Positions 9,253 to 17,370 of a stretch of 64,000 bases of DNA are shown here, piece after piece. The translations under genes and the position numbers were made by a program. Positions within the stretch are counted from its first letter, which is position 1; every line of letters begins with the position of its first letter. Source of the stretch: Nakamurella multipartita DSM 44233 (GTDB lineage Bacteria; Actinomycetota; Actinomycetes; Mycobacteriales; Nakamurellaceae). Below the pieces are notes generated by a model, which saw only the letters and a list, made by a program, of their open reading frames with translations, was not told the origin of the DNA and did no database searches. The DNA lies in the NCBI RefSeq assembly GCF_000024365.1, contig NC_013235.1, forward strand, positions 3,534,001 through 3,598,000, given 5' to 3'.

Positions 9253-9960
9253 CCGATCTGACGCAACTCCACCTCCGCCGACACGACTCCGCCAGCGTGC
9301 ACTCAACTCCCCATCGACCCGGAGTTCAGAACACCACGGTGGAGTTCACCCGCCCCAACGGGAGTAGAGCCGCCCCGAACCGGCCCGGCGCAGGTGCGTC
9401 GGCCCGGCGTAGGTGCGTCGGCGGGGCCCCGGTTCGGGGAACGCAGGGCAGGCGCGGCAGCGGAGCGCAGGTACGGCGACGCGAGCGACCCAGGCGCCAC
9501 CCCACTCCACCCCGACCGACACAACTCCACCGGCGTGCACTCAACTCCCCATCGACCCGGAGTTCAGAACACCACGGTGGAGTTCACCCGACCCAACCGG
9601 AGTAGACCCGCCGCGAACCGGCCCACCCACGACGAGGCGGCCCGGCGCAGGTGCGGCGGCCGGGCGCGCAGGTGCGGGCAACGCAGAGCAGCTGCGGTGG
9701 CGGAGCCCAGATACGGAGACGCGAGCGACCCAGGCGCCACCCCACTCCACCCCGACCGACACAACTCCACCAGCGTGCACTCAACTCCCCATCGACCCGG
9801 AGTTCAGAACACCACGGTGGAGTTCACCCGCCCCAGCCGGAGTAGGGCCGCCCCGAACCGGCCCGGCGCAGGTACGGCGGCGGGGGCGCGGTCACGCCCA
9901 GGTGGGGCGACACCGCCCAGGTGCGACCGCGAGAGCGACCCCGGCGCCACCCCACTCCAC
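9253..9960. repeat. Three imperfect ~240-bp direct repeats (non-coding)
   Basis: A roughly 700-bp stretch between adhE and the Rv2175c-like gene contains three copies of a long repeat. The invariant core around CGTGCACTCAACTCCCC begins at 9295, 9533 and 9773, giving spacings of 238 and 240 bp. Each copy contains inverted parts (CAACTCCACC against GGTGGAGTTC) that could fold into hairpins, plus a GC-rich variable segment with repeated GGCGCAGGTRCG units. A final partial end (GGCGCCACCCCACTCCAC) stops at 9960. The 238-bp spacing breaks reading frame and no coding signal is seen. It resembles a tandemly amplified intergenic repeat; function unknown. Confidence 0.85.
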
Positions 9961-9966
9961 GTCGAG

Positions 9967-10302
9967 CTAGAAGCCGGCGACCTGGGCCCGGCGGTGCACC
10001 TCACGTCCACGGTTCTCCCGCAGCGCGGCGATCGGAGTGCCCGGCAGCGAGTCGTCGCCGGTGAACAGCCAGGTGATGATCTCGTCGTCACGGTAGCCGG
10101 CGTCGCGGAGCAGGGTGAACGTCGCCGGCAGTCCCTTGACGACCAGGCCGTCGGCGACGAACTCGGCCGGGATGCGCAGGATGCCGTCCAGTCGCACCGC
10201 CACCAGCTGCCCGTCCCGGATCAGCTGGTGCACCTTGGTCACCGGCAGGTTCAACTCGTCGGCGATGGCGGGGACGGAGGCGTAGGTGGGAGTGTCGGTC
10301 AC
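9967..10302 (-). CDS. Rv2175c-family winged-helix DNA-binding protein
   Basis: A 111-residue protein from the GTG at 10302. The first ~50 residues form a helix-turn-helix (V-P-A-I-A-D-E-L-N ... V-H-Q-L-I-R-D-G-Q-L) resembling the DNA-binding protein Rv2175c of M. tuberculosis. The rest (F-T-L-L-R-D-A-G-Y ... E-I-I-T-W-L-F) matches the C-terminal domain of that family. In mycobacteria Rv2175c is a substrate of the adjacent kinase PknL. Here the PknL-type kinase is 7 kb away, though the two probably still work together. The GTG overlaps the stop of the upstream gene (GTGA), so translation is coupled. Confidence 0.8.
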   Translation of the reverse strand: MTDTPTYASVPAIADELNLPVTKVHQLIRDGQLVAVRLDGILRIPAEFVADGLVVKGLPATFTLLRDAGYRDDEIITWLFTGDDSLPGTPIAALRENRGREVHRRAQVAGF

Positions 10303-10817
10303 GGGCGTAAGCCTGCCAGGCCGGGTCCGCCTCCGGTGGACCGCCACTGCCGGTTGGCCCGCGCCGCCTCGTCCAGGGTCCGAGCGGGGCCGGACCAGGT
10401 GAAGAACTCACTCCTCGGGTCGTCGATCGCGACGACCGGCGAGCACTCGACGCCCTCGACCTCGGTCGGCCGGCGAGAACGGTTCGCGCCGGGACGAAGC
10501 AGGTCGAGGACACTCGCCGCCCGGCCGGGGCGGGTCAGCACCGGGATCACCGGCCCGGGCACATAGAACGAGTCGGCGCGAAAATAGGGGAAAATCCAGC
10601 CGGTGGCGCCGTCGTAAAGGCGCGCCGGCGACCCGTCGAGAAAATCGACACGATACCGGGGCCCCATGACGGTGATGCGGCTGTCGACGCGAATCAAGCT
10701 GCTGCCGGCAGCGCGACGCAGGATACGAATCCGCGGCGGGAAATCACTCACGTCGCCGTCGTACCAGGTGATCCGAGCGTGCGTCCACATGCGGGAGCCG
10801 CTCTCAGCGCTGAACAC
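10299..10817 (-). CDS. Hypothetical protein, coupled to the Rv2175c-like gene
   Basis: 172 residues from the GTG at 10817; an ATG at 10790 is an alternative that would remove nine residues. I do not recognise a family. The protein is aromatic- and Arg-rich with no membrane helix or signal peptide. It shows several beta-like segments in the first 100 residues (I-T-W-Y-D-G-D-V, R-I-T-V-M-G-P-R-Y-R-V-D-F) and a C-terminal W-S-G-P-A-R-T-L-D-E-A-A-R-A-N segment. Its start overlaps the upstream membrane-protein gene by 14 bp and its stop overlaps the Rv2175c-like start by four bases. The tight packing implies one operon. No function is assigned. Confidence 0.6.
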   Translation of the reverse strand: MFSAESGSRMWTHARITWYDGDVSDFPPRIRILRRAAGSSLIRVDSRITVMGPRYRVDFLDGSPARLYDGATGWIFPYFRADSFYVPGPVIPVLTRPGRAASVLDLLRPGANRSRRPTEVEGVECSPVVAIDDPRSEFFTWSGPARTLDEAARANRQWRSTGGGPGLAGLRP

Positions 10818-11076
10818 CGACTTCCCGGCGCGAGCGCAGCGCCCGCACGACCAGTCCGGCCGCGATCAGGATCGCGCCAACCATCTGCATCATCCACAGC
10901 ACCGGCGAAAGGTACTGGTAGGCAACCATCATGGTGTTGTATTCATCGGCGCCGAACGGACCGGAATTTGCAATGCCGAAGTAGCCCCAGGTGATCACCA
11001 GCTGCCCCAGGAACAATCCGATCCCCGACCACCACAAGGTGGTCGCGCTCAGCGTCGGTGGTGGCGGTAGTTTCAT
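10804..11076 (-). CDS. Small two-helix membrane protein, function unknown
   Basis: 90 residues from the ATG at 11076. Two hydrophobic segments (about residues 14-33 and 53-75) are separated by a loop containing G-P-F-G-A-D-E-Y-N, and the protein ends with an Arg-rich cytoplasmic tail. No family is recognised. It is the first gene of an overlapping three-gene unit with the 172-residue protein and the Rv2175c-like regulator. A TTG fifteen bases upstream would add five residues. Confidence 0.55.
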   Translation of the reverse strand: MKLPPPPTLSATTLWWSGIGLFLGQLVITWGYFGIANSGPFGADEYNTMMVAYQYLSPVLWMMQMVGAILIAAGLVVRALRSRREVGVQR

Positions 11077-11106
11077 GATTCGAGAGTACAAGCACCACCG
11101 GGACCG

Positions 11107-12324
11107 TCACCGGTGCACGGACTGACCGGGATACAGCTGATCGATGAGCTCGTTGGCGATCGCACCCGACGCATTCTCGGAATTCGTCGACAGATTGACC
11201 AGGACCACGAATGTCGCGTCCTGCTCGGGCAGTCGCAGCATGGTCCCGCCACCGCCGTTGATGTCGCCGTTGTGCCCGATCAGGTCGTTCATGTTCAGCA
11301 GGCCGAGCCCGTACCCGACGTTGAGGTCGATGCCGGTGAACTGAGCGGTCTGCAGCCGCTGCGCCTGCAACTGCGGTGAGAGCAGGGAGCCGTCGGTCAG
11401 CTCTCGCGCGAATCGGGCCAGGTCGCCGACGGTGGAGGTGGCCGCGCCTGCGGTCCAGGCGAAGTCCGGATTCAAGTCCGGTTCGGCGACCAGCTGACCG
11501 TTGACCGGCAGGTAGCTGCCCAGGCTCGGATCGGGCACGCCGGGCTCGTCGTCGGCGGGCATCCGCGTGCCGGTCAGGCCCAACGGCTCGGTGACCAGGG
11601 TGCGGACGACCTCGCTGATGGGCTTTCCGGTCACCAACTCGGCGATCCGGCCGAGCAGCACGTAGTTGGAGTCGCAGTAGGCGACCTTGCTGCCCGGCTC
11701 GAAGGCCGCGGGCTGGGCCCGGATGAGGTCGATGGTCCGGTCGACCGTCCACGCCGCCATCGGGTCGGCCTCGAAGGTGTCCAGCAGCGACTGGTCGGTG
11801 GTGTAGTTCCAGACCCCGGACGACATCGAGAGCAACTGCCGCACGGTGATGCGATCGCCGTTGGCGATGCCCGGAATGTAGGTGCCCAGGGTGTCATCCA
11901 GCGACAGCGAACCCTGGTCGACCAGCCGCAGCACCGCGGTGGCGACGATCGGCTTGGTGATGCTGCCGATGCGGCCGTGGCCGGCCGGATCGATGGGCGT
12001 CTGCGTCGCGACGTCGGAGACGCCCAATGCGCTGGTCCACACCTGATCGCCGACGGAGACATACGCGACCGCCCCCGGTGTCGCCACGCCGCCGACGGTG
12101 CCGCCGGCGAACGTCTGCGCGAACCCGGCCTGCAGCCGGCTCCTGGTGGCCTCGTCGAGCTGGACGGCGGCCGCCGTAGAGGCCGACACGGACGCAGACG
12201 CGGCCGCCGAGGCAGATGGTGAGACCGATGGCGAGACCGCGGGTGCCGCGCTTGAGCAGGCCGCCAGCAGGAGCGGGCCGGCCATGGCAGCCACCATCAC
12301 CCCTCGACGCGAGCGTCGGACCAT
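11107..12324 (-). CDS. Beta-lactamase-fold serine hydrolase lipoprotein (class C / DD-carboxypeptidase type)
   Basis: A 405-residue exported lipoprotein. The signal peptide ends in the lipobox L-L-A-A-C, followed by a long Ser/Ala linker. The catalytic domain has S-I-T-K (SxxK), Y-C-D in the usual YxN position (the Y-x-D variant is common in this family) and H-N-G as the third motif. These mark the penicillin-binding/class C beta-lactamase superfamily, which includes D-Ala-D-Ala carboxypeptidases and esterases; the substrate cannot be told. The ATG at 12324 is chosen because GGAGG lies six bases upstream. A TTG seven codons earlier lacks such a site. Confidence 0.88.
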   Translation of the reverse strand: MVRRSRRGVMVAAMAGPLLLAACSSAAPAVSPSVSPSASAAASASVSASTAAAVQLDEATRSRLQAGFAQTFAGGTVGGVATPGAVAYVSVGDQVWTSALGVSDVATQTPIDPAGHGRIGSITKPIVATAVLRLVDQGSLSLDDTLGTYIPGIANGDRITVRQLLSMSSGVWNYTTDQSLLDTFEADPMAAWTVDRTIDLIRAQPAAFEPGSKVAYCDSNYVLLGRIAELVTGKPISEVVRTLVTEPLGLTGTRMPADDEPGVPDPSLGSYLPVNGQLVAEPDLNPDFAWTAGAATSTVGDLARFARELTDGSLLSPQLQAQRLQTAQFTGIDLNVGYGLGLLNMNDLIGHNGDINGGGGTMLRLPEQDATFVVLVNLSTNSENASGAIANELIDQLYPGQSVHR

Positions 12325-12458
12325 CGAGAACCTCCGTTGCGTCAAAGAATTGTCGACAATACGTCACGCTTGGTCTCCGTCACACTGCGACAACCGGTCC
12401 CCGGCGGGTGACGTCCTCGTGATGGACAACCAGTGCACAAGCCGAAGGATATGAAGCC

Positions 12459-13322
12459 TTGCCGCTCGCCGAGCTCGATACCGTTGCGATCCCCGTCTTC
12501 GACCCCACCCCCGACATCCGGTTGATCGTGGCCGACATGGACGGGACGCTGCTGGACGACCGCAAGCAGCTGCACGAGCAGTTCTGGCCCTTGGTCGAGC
12601 AGTTGCGTCGGCGGGACATCCTGTTCGCCCCGGCCAGCGGCCGGCAGTACTACACGCTGCTGCGCGAGTTCGCCGACATCGCCGACGACATGGTGTTCAT
12701 CGCCGAGAACGGCTCCCTGGTGATGCGTGCGGGACACGAGGTCAGCTCCGACTGCCTGACCCGGTCCGACGCACTGGCGCTGGTGCACACCTTGCGAGCG
12801 GCCGCCGAGCAGGGTGTCGACGGCGGGGTCGTCGTCTGCGGCAAGCAGTCCGCCTACATCGAACGGTCCGACGCGGCCTTCTTCGACCAGGTCGACCGGT
12901 ACTACGCGCGGCTCCAGGTGGTCGACGACCTGACCAAGGTGATCGACGACGACGTGCTCAAGATCGCCGTCTACGACTTCGCCTCGGCCGAGCACAGCAC
13001 CCTGCCCCACCTGACCGCTTTCCTGGACAGCCACAAGGTCACGGTGTCCAGCGAGCACTGGCTGGACGTGAACACCCGGTCGTCGAACAAGGGCCGCGCG
13101 ATCACCGCCCTGCAGACCGCGTTCGGCATCGGCCCCGCGCAGACGATGGCCTTCGGTGACTTCCTGAACGATCTGGAGATGATGGACACCGCCGACTACG
13201 CGTTCGCCATGCACAACGCGCATCCGCAGCTGCACGCGCGGGCCAAGTTCGTCGCGCCTTCGAACAACGACAACGGCGTGGTCCGCACAATCGCCTCGGT
13301 GTTGGACATCCCCCTGGCCTGA
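12459..13322 (+). CDS. HAD-superfamily (Cof-type) phosphatase
   Basis: A 287-residue cytosolic phosphatase. The nucleophile motif D-M-D-G-T lies at about residues 29-33 and the motif-IV acidic residues are in F-G-D-F-L-N-D. The intervening C2B cap places it in the Cof/YidA group, which dephosphorylates sugar phosphates or related metabolites. No ATG precedes the catalytic motif in frame, so the TTG at 12459 with AAGGA upstream is the likely start. It stands alone, divergent from the lipoprotein gene, and ends at a strong hairpin. The specific substrate is unknown. Confidence 0.85.
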   Translation: MPLAELDTVAIPVFDPTPDIRLIVADMDGTLLDDRKQLHEQFWPLVEQLRRRDILFAPASGRQYYTLLREFADIADDMVFIAENGSLVMRAGHEVSSDCLTRSDALALVHTLRAAAEQGVDGGVVVCGKQSAYIERSDAAFFDQVDRYYARLQVVDDLTKVIDDDVLKIAVYDFASAEHSTLPHLTAFLDSHKVTVSSEHWLDVNTRSSNKGRAITALQTAFGIGPAQTMAFGDFLNDLEMMDTADYAFAMHNAHPQLHARAKFVAPSNNDNGVVRTIASVLDIPLA

Positions 13323-13345
13323 ACAGGTTTCACCCGGCGCAAGTA

Positions 13346-13390
13346 CGACGGCCCTGATCCGCCGAGACTCCGGCCGGATCGGGGCCGTCG
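13346..13390 (+). terminator. Hairpin terminator after the HAD phosphatase
   Basis: CGACGGCCCTGATCCG and CGGATCGGGGCCGTCG form a 16-bp stem with a single wobble position around a 13-nt loop, 24 bp after the stop codon. There is no U-tract, as is usual for actinobacterial terminators. Confidence 0.75.
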
Positions 13391-13453
13391 TCGCGTCCTG
13401 GTCCAGCTCCCGTCCAGTCTGCGGCCTGTCCCGGGCGGATTCCCGACCGAGTC

Positions 13454-13509
13454 TTGACAACGCCCGCTTGCCTATCGATGATAGTTGGCATGAACCTATC
13501 AACGATAGG
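13454..13509 (+). promoter_or_regulatory. Leaderless promoter with two TetR-type operators
   Basis: TTGACA (13454-13459), a 17-bp spacer and GATGAT (13477-13482) form a good sigma-70-type promoter. The predicted transcription start coincides with the TetR ATG at 13490, seven bases after the -10, so the mRNA would be leaderless. Two palindromes, CTATC-GAT-GATAG (13472-13484, over the -10) and CCTATC-AAC-GATAGG (13495-13509, inside the first codons), share the same half-site and are centred 24 bp apart. This is the layout expected for autorepression by the TetR encoded immediately downstream. Confidence 0.75.
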
Positions 13510-14101
13510 AACCACCGCGGCGGACCCCCCGGCCCCACGTCGCTCCCCCCGCCGAGACCAGATCCTTGCGGCCGCATGGGATATCGCCGAAGAATCCGGC
13601 CTGGGCGCGGTGACGCTGCACGAGGTCGCCCGCCGGGTCGGGATCAAGCAACCGTCGTTGTACGGCCACGTGGGTTCCAAGCTGGATCTGTACGACGCGA
13701 TGTTCCACCAGGCCTACGAGCAGCTCTTCGCCCGGATCGACGCCGCCGAATGGACGGGAACGGCCCGCGAGCAGGTGCTCGGGCTGTCCCGGATCGTCGT
13801 CGACTTCGTCGTGGAGAACCCGCCCCGCCAGCAGCTGTTGTTCCAGCGGACCATCCCCGGGTTCGAACCCTCGCCCGAGTCGTACGGGCTGGCCCGACGG
13901 CTGATCGACCGGAGCGTGGCCCTGCTCTCGGAACTCGGCGCGGGCGACCCCGCCCAGGTGGATGTCTACACCGTGCTGATCGCCGGCATCGGCAGCCAGC
14001 AGATCGCCAACGACCCCGGCGGCGACCGCTACACCCGGCACCTGGAGGACCTGCTCGACCTGTTCCTGGATCACTGTGCTGTGCCAAAGGAGGCACCATG
14101 A
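13490..14101 (+). CDS. TetR-family repressor, autoregulated
   Basis: 203 residues. The N-terminal helix-turn-helix (about 20-66: I-L-A-A-A-W-D-I-A ... V-G-I-K-Q-P-S-L-Y-G-H-V) is typical of TetR; the rest is the ligand/dimer domain. The ATG at 13490 is used because it lies exactly at the predicted leaderless transcription start. A longer frame would run through the promoter. Its stop overlaps the start of the next gene (ATGA), so it leads an operon with the MDMPI-like, SnoaL-like and DsbA-like genes. Two palindromes at its own start are the likely binding sites. The inducer is unknown. Confidence 0.88.
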   Translation: MNLSTIGTTAADPPAPRRSPRRDQILAAAWDIAEESGLGAVTLHEVARRVGIKQPSLYGHVGSKLDLYDAMFHQAYEQLFARIDAAEWTGTAREQVLGLSRIVVDFVVENPPRQQLLFQRTIPGFEPSPESYGLARRLIDRSVALLSELGAGDPAQVDVYTVLIAGIGSQQIANDPGGDRYTRHLEDLLDLFLDHCAVPKEAP

Positions 14102-14874
14102 TCGACACCCCGCGCCGGGTCGAGGCGATCCCGAGCATCGGGCATGCGGAGGCGATGCAGCTCACGGCCACCGAGAACGACCGCCTGCTCGGCCAGCTGC
14201 GGAGCCTGACCGCCGTGCAGTGGCAGGCACCGACCGACTGCACCGGGTGGTCCGTGCGGGACATCGCCGTGCACCTCATCGGTTCGGCCCAGGGGCAGGC
14301 CAACCCGGTCGAGTTTGTCCGTCAGGTGGTCGCCGGCCGGCGGCTGATGCCGCAGATCGACGGTCAGCACTGGGTCGACGGCCTCAACGAGGCCCAGCTG
14401 CGGGCCCGCGCCGACTGGACCCCGCCGATGCTGCCGGATCTGTGGGAACGGCACGCGGCGTCCGCGCTCCGGGCCCGGTCGCGGATGCCCGCACCGATCC
14501 GAGCCCTACGGGTATTGCCGATCGGCACCGGCTTGGGCGTCGACATCGGCTGGCAGCCCGTCCGCTACCTGTTCGACATGGGATTCACCCGCGACGTCTG
14601 GATGCACCGGCTGGACATCGCCCGGGCGGCCGGGGTGGAGCCCGAGCTCACCCCCGACCACGACGGACGGATCCTGGCCGACATCGTCGCCGAGTGGTCC
14701 CACCGGCACGCCCAGCCGTTCACCCTCACCCTGACCGGACCGGCGGGCGGCACCTTCCAGGCCGGTGACGACCCGGCCCGCCCGGCGCAGACCGTCGACG
14801 CGGTCGAGTTCGCCGCGATCATCTCCGGCCGGGCCGACGGCCCCGGCGTACTGCGCCACAAGCTCCCCCTCTGA
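14098..14874 (+). CDS. Maleylpyruvate-isomerase-family (MDMPI/DinB-like) mycothiol-dependent protein
   Basis: 258 residues. The N-terminal four-helix domain has the family pattern T-E-N-D-R-L-L ... W-Q-A-P-T-D-C-T-G-W-S-V-R-D-I-A-V-H-L, which supplies metal-binding His residues in mycothiol S-transferases and maleylpyruvate isomerases. The C-terminal half carries the sterol-carrier-like extension common in actinobacterial members. It is likely to conjugate or isomerise a reactive substrate using mycothiol. It overlaps the tetR stop by four bases, implying co-expression and induction by the repressor's ligand. The substrate cannot be predicted. Confidence 0.8.
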   Translation: MIDTPRRVEAIPSIGHAEAMQLTATENDRLLGQLRSLTAVQWQAPTDCTGWSVRDIAVHLIGSAQGQANPVEFVRQVVAGRRLMPQIDGQHWVDGLNEAQLRARADWTPPMLPDLWERHAASALRARSRMPAPIRALRVLPIGTGLGVDIGWQPVRYLFDMGFTRDVWMHRLDIARAAGVEPELTPDHDGRILADIVAEWSHRHAQPFTLTLTGPAGGTFQAGDDPARPAQTVDAVEFAAIISGRADGPGVLRHKLPL

Positions 14875-14934
14875 CCTTCCCGCTGACCTTCCCGACGACA
14901 GCGGTTCCACCCCCTCCCGAAAAGGAGCACCACC

Positions 14935-15381
14935 ATGCTCGCCACCACCGCCCAGGCCACCGACCTCAAGGTCCTCGCCCAACGCTTCATCGACGACGTC
15001 ATCAACGCCCGGGACCTCGATGGCGCGCTCACCGAGATGGTCGTCGAGGACTTCGTCGAGCAGAACCCGCTGCCCGGCCAGGGTCCGGGCCGCGCCGGCC
15101 TGGCCGACGTCCTGGCCGGGATGTTCGCCGCGTTCCCGGACCTGCACTGGACACTGCGCGACACGGTCGTCGAGAACGACCGGGTGATGAGCCTGTCCAC
15201 CTGGACCGGTACCCACCGGGGCGACTTCATGGGGATCCCCGCGACCGGCCGCAGTGTCGAGGTCGAGGCGTGGACGATCGATTGGTATCGGGACGACCGG
15301 ATGGTGCAGAGCCGGATCATCATGGACGTCGCCGGCCTGCTCATGCAGCTCGGCGTGATCCCCGCACCGGCCGCCGACTGA
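14935..15381 (+). CDS. SnoaL-like (NTF2-fold) protein
   Basis: 148 residues with the pattern of the ester-cyclase/SnoaL family: R-F-I-D-D-V-I-N-A-R-D, then a G-P-G-R-A-G-L loop, F-P-D-L-H-W, and T-G-T-H-R-G-D-F-M-G-I-P-A-T-G-R, ending in a D-W-Y-R-D-D-R-M strand. Such small alpha+beta barrels bind hydrophobic metabolites and act as cyclases, isomerases or hydroxylases. The strong ribosome-binding site AAGGAG before the ATG suggests high translation. It sits 60 bp after the MDMPI gene in the same operon. Function beyond fold is unknown. Confidence 0.82.
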   Translation: MLATTAQATDLKVLAQRFIDDVINARDLDGALTEMVVEDFVEQNPLPGQGPGRAGLADVLAGMFAAFPDLHWTLRDTVVENDRVMSLSTWTGTHRGDFMGIPATGRSVEVEAWTIDWYRDDRMVQSRIIMDVAGLLMQLGVIPAPAAD

Positions 15382-15386
15382 CGCTC

Positions 15387-16064
15387 ATGCCCGAGCTCGT
15401 CTGCTACAGCGACATCGTCTGCCCGTGGGCCACCGTGATGGTGATCCGGCTGATCGATGCGCGGGACCGGGCCGGTGCCCAGAACGACCTGGTCATCACC
15501 CACCGGGCCTGGCCGCTGGAGCTGCAACACCAGCGGCCGATCCCCCGGCGGGTCGTCGACGCCGAGATCCCGCTGTGCGCCACGCTGACCCCGCAGTTCA
15601 ACTGGTCGTTGTGGCAGGGCCGGCCCGAGGAGTACCCGGTCACGGTGCTCCTGGCCCTGGAGGCCGTGCAGGCCGCCGCCGCCCAAAGTCCCACCAGCGC
15701 CGAGCAACTCGACCTCGCCCTGCGGCGGGCCTTCTTCGTGCACTCGCGGTGCATCGCGATGCGACACGAGATCCTGGCCGCCGCCCGCACGTGCGACACC
15801 GTCGACGTGGACCGGCTCGCGGCCGATCTGGACGCGGGGACCTACCGGTCCGTGCTCTCCGCGCACGTCGCGCAGGCCCGCGCCGACAACGTCACGTGCA
15901 GCGGCACCCTGGTCCGCGCCGATGGCACCATGGTCTGCAATCCGGCTACCGAAACCGCTTGGATCGGTGGCACTTTCCCCCGGGGCACGCCGATCGTGGT
16001 GGCCGACGACCCGGCGGTGTTCGATCGGATCATCGCCGAGTCCCTGGTGCCGGCGTGGTCATAG
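15387..16064 (+). CDS. DsbA-like thioredoxin-fold oxidoreductase/isomerase (FrnE/HCCA type)
   Basis: 225 residues beginning almost immediately with Y-S-D-I-V-C-P-W-A, the active-site region of the DsbA-like/2-hydroxychromene-2-carboxylate isomerase family. Only one Cys is present (C-P-W-A instead of C-P-W-C), so it is not a classical dithiol oxidase. Single-Cys and Ser forms act as glutathione- or mycothiol-dependent isomerases. It starts six bases after the SnoaL-like stop, at the end of the TetR operon. Its last codons overlap the convergent amidohydrolase gene by six bases. Confidence 0.8.
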   Translation: MPELVCYSDIVCPWATVMVIRLIDARDRAGAQNDLVITHRAWPLELQHQRPIPRRVVDAEIPLCATLTPQFNWSLWQGRPEEYPVTVLLALEAVQAAAAQSPTSAEQLDLALRRAFFVHSRCIAMRHEILAAARTCDTVDVDRLAADLDAGTYRSVLSAHVAQARADNVTCSGTLVRADGTMVCNPATETAWIGGTFPRGTPIVVADDPAVFDRIIAESLVPAWS

Positions 16065-17300
16065 CCCGGCCGGGGCGAACCGACCACCGAGCATGACCTG
16101 ACGCACCTGCGCCAGCGGCGCCAGGTCGGAATCGAAGCGTCCGTCGACGACGACCAGATCGGCGTCGAAACCCTGACGCAGGAACCCTTTTCGGGTCAGC
16201 CCGCAAGCGGCAGCGGCCAGCGAGGTGCCGGCGGCCAGGGTCTGACTGACCGACGCCCCGGCGGAGAGCAGAAAGCCCAGACCCGAGCGCATCAGGCCGT
16301 GGGCCATGAACGGCTCGATCCCGGCGTCCGAACCGCCGACGAACCGGACCCCGGCCGCGTGCATCCGGCCCACCATCGACCGCCGGCTTTCCAGCATCGT
16401 CTCCGGGGTCATGCCCATCTGGGCCATCACCTTCTTGATATTGGGCGGAGCGTGCTCGAACGCTTCCGGTGGTGGGGCCATCAGAGCCGCCCCGATCGGC
16501 ACCTGACGTTCGGCCAGCACCGCGAGCAGTTCGTCGGACACCCGTGGCCCCTGCGGGGTCAGGCAACTGCAGTGCTCGAGCCCGTCGACCCCGGCGGCGA
16601 GCGCGATCTCCACCGCGGGCAGGGCATGCGCGTGCGCGGTCACGGCGATCCCGGCGGCATGCGCCAGGTCGACGATCAGCCGCATCTCGGCCAGGGAGAA
16701 CTGCGGCATCATCACGTCGGTGCCGGTAGTGGCCATCCCGCCACTGGCCATCACCTTGACCACGTCCACCTCGCGGTCGATCCGCTCCTGCACCGCGGCC
16801 TCGATCTCCACCGGACCGGACACCTCGCCGCCCAGGTAGTGACAATGGCCCCGGGGCGTGGTCAGCGGTGGTCCGGCGGCCAGGATGGTCGGTGTCCACG
16901 GCCGGGCAGTGGTCAGCGGGCGGGCATGCTGGTCGTCCCGGCGATTGACCACCACGAACCGCCGGTCCCCCAGGTCGCGGACCGTCGTCACCCCGGCCGC
17001 CAGGTGCGCGGCCAGGGACCGGGTGACCACGGCCTCGATCTCCTGGTCCGAGTAGCCCTCCACCAGATCCAGGGCGCGCACCCCGCTGCCGGCGACCAGA
17101 TGGACATGGGTGTCGATGAGACCGGGCAGCACGGTGGCCTCGCCCAACTCGATCACCTCGACGTCCGACCCGAGGTCGGGATGCCCGCGGAGCACGCCGG
17201 CGATCGACTCGCCGTCGACGACGACGGTCACTCCGTCGTCGAAGAACACCGAGCCGTCGAACAGCGAGGACGAACGAAGTGCGATCATCCGAGGCGTCAT
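16059..17300 (-). CDS. Metal-dependent amidohydrolase (imidazolonepropionase/prolidase-like)
   Basis: 413 residues. Metal-binding motifs of the amidohydrolase superfamily are present: D-T-H-V-H-L (about 64-69), the probable carboxylated Lys in D-V-V-K-V-M-A-S-G-G, His in T-A-H-A-H-A and L-E-H-C, and Asp in G-G-S-D-A-G. The layout matches the imidazolonepropionase-like/Xaa-Pro group that hydrolyses cyclic amides or dipeptides. It is convergent with the TetR operon (six-base overlap) and divergent from the PASTA kinase with a 70-bp shared promoter region. The substrate is unknown. An internal ATG at codon 5 is an alternative start. Confidence 0.87.
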   Translation of the reverse strand: MTPRMIALRSSSLFDGSVFFDDGVTVVVDGESIAGVLRGHPDLGSDVEVIELGEATVLPGLIDTHVHLVAGSGVRALDLVEGYSDQEIEAVVTRSLAAHLAAGVTTVRDLGDRRFVVVNRRDDQHARPLTTARPWTPTILAAGPPLTTPRGHCHYLGGEVSGPVEIEAAVQERIDREVDVVKVMASGGMATTGTDVMMPQFSLAEMRLIVDLAHAAGIAVTAHAHALPAVEIALAAGVDGLEHCSCLTPQGPRVSDELLAVLAERQVPIGAALMAPPPEAFEHAPPNIKKVMAQMGMTPETMLESRRSMVGRMHAAGVRFVGGSDAGIEPFMAHGLMRSGLGFLLSAGASVSQTLAAGTSLAAAACGLTRKGFLRQGFDADLVVVDGRFDSDLAPLAQVRQVMLGGRFAPAGL

Positions 17301-17370
17301 GGTGATTGCCTACTCCGGGCAAATCGGACAGTCAACGGATCAACGCGGCCAGCCGGGATAATCATCAATT

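Noticed and set aside
9394-10566. Open frames running through the 240-bp repeats
   Set aside because: Frames are open on both strands, translations are repeats of low-complexity sequence, and the 238-bp spacing breaks frame between copies.
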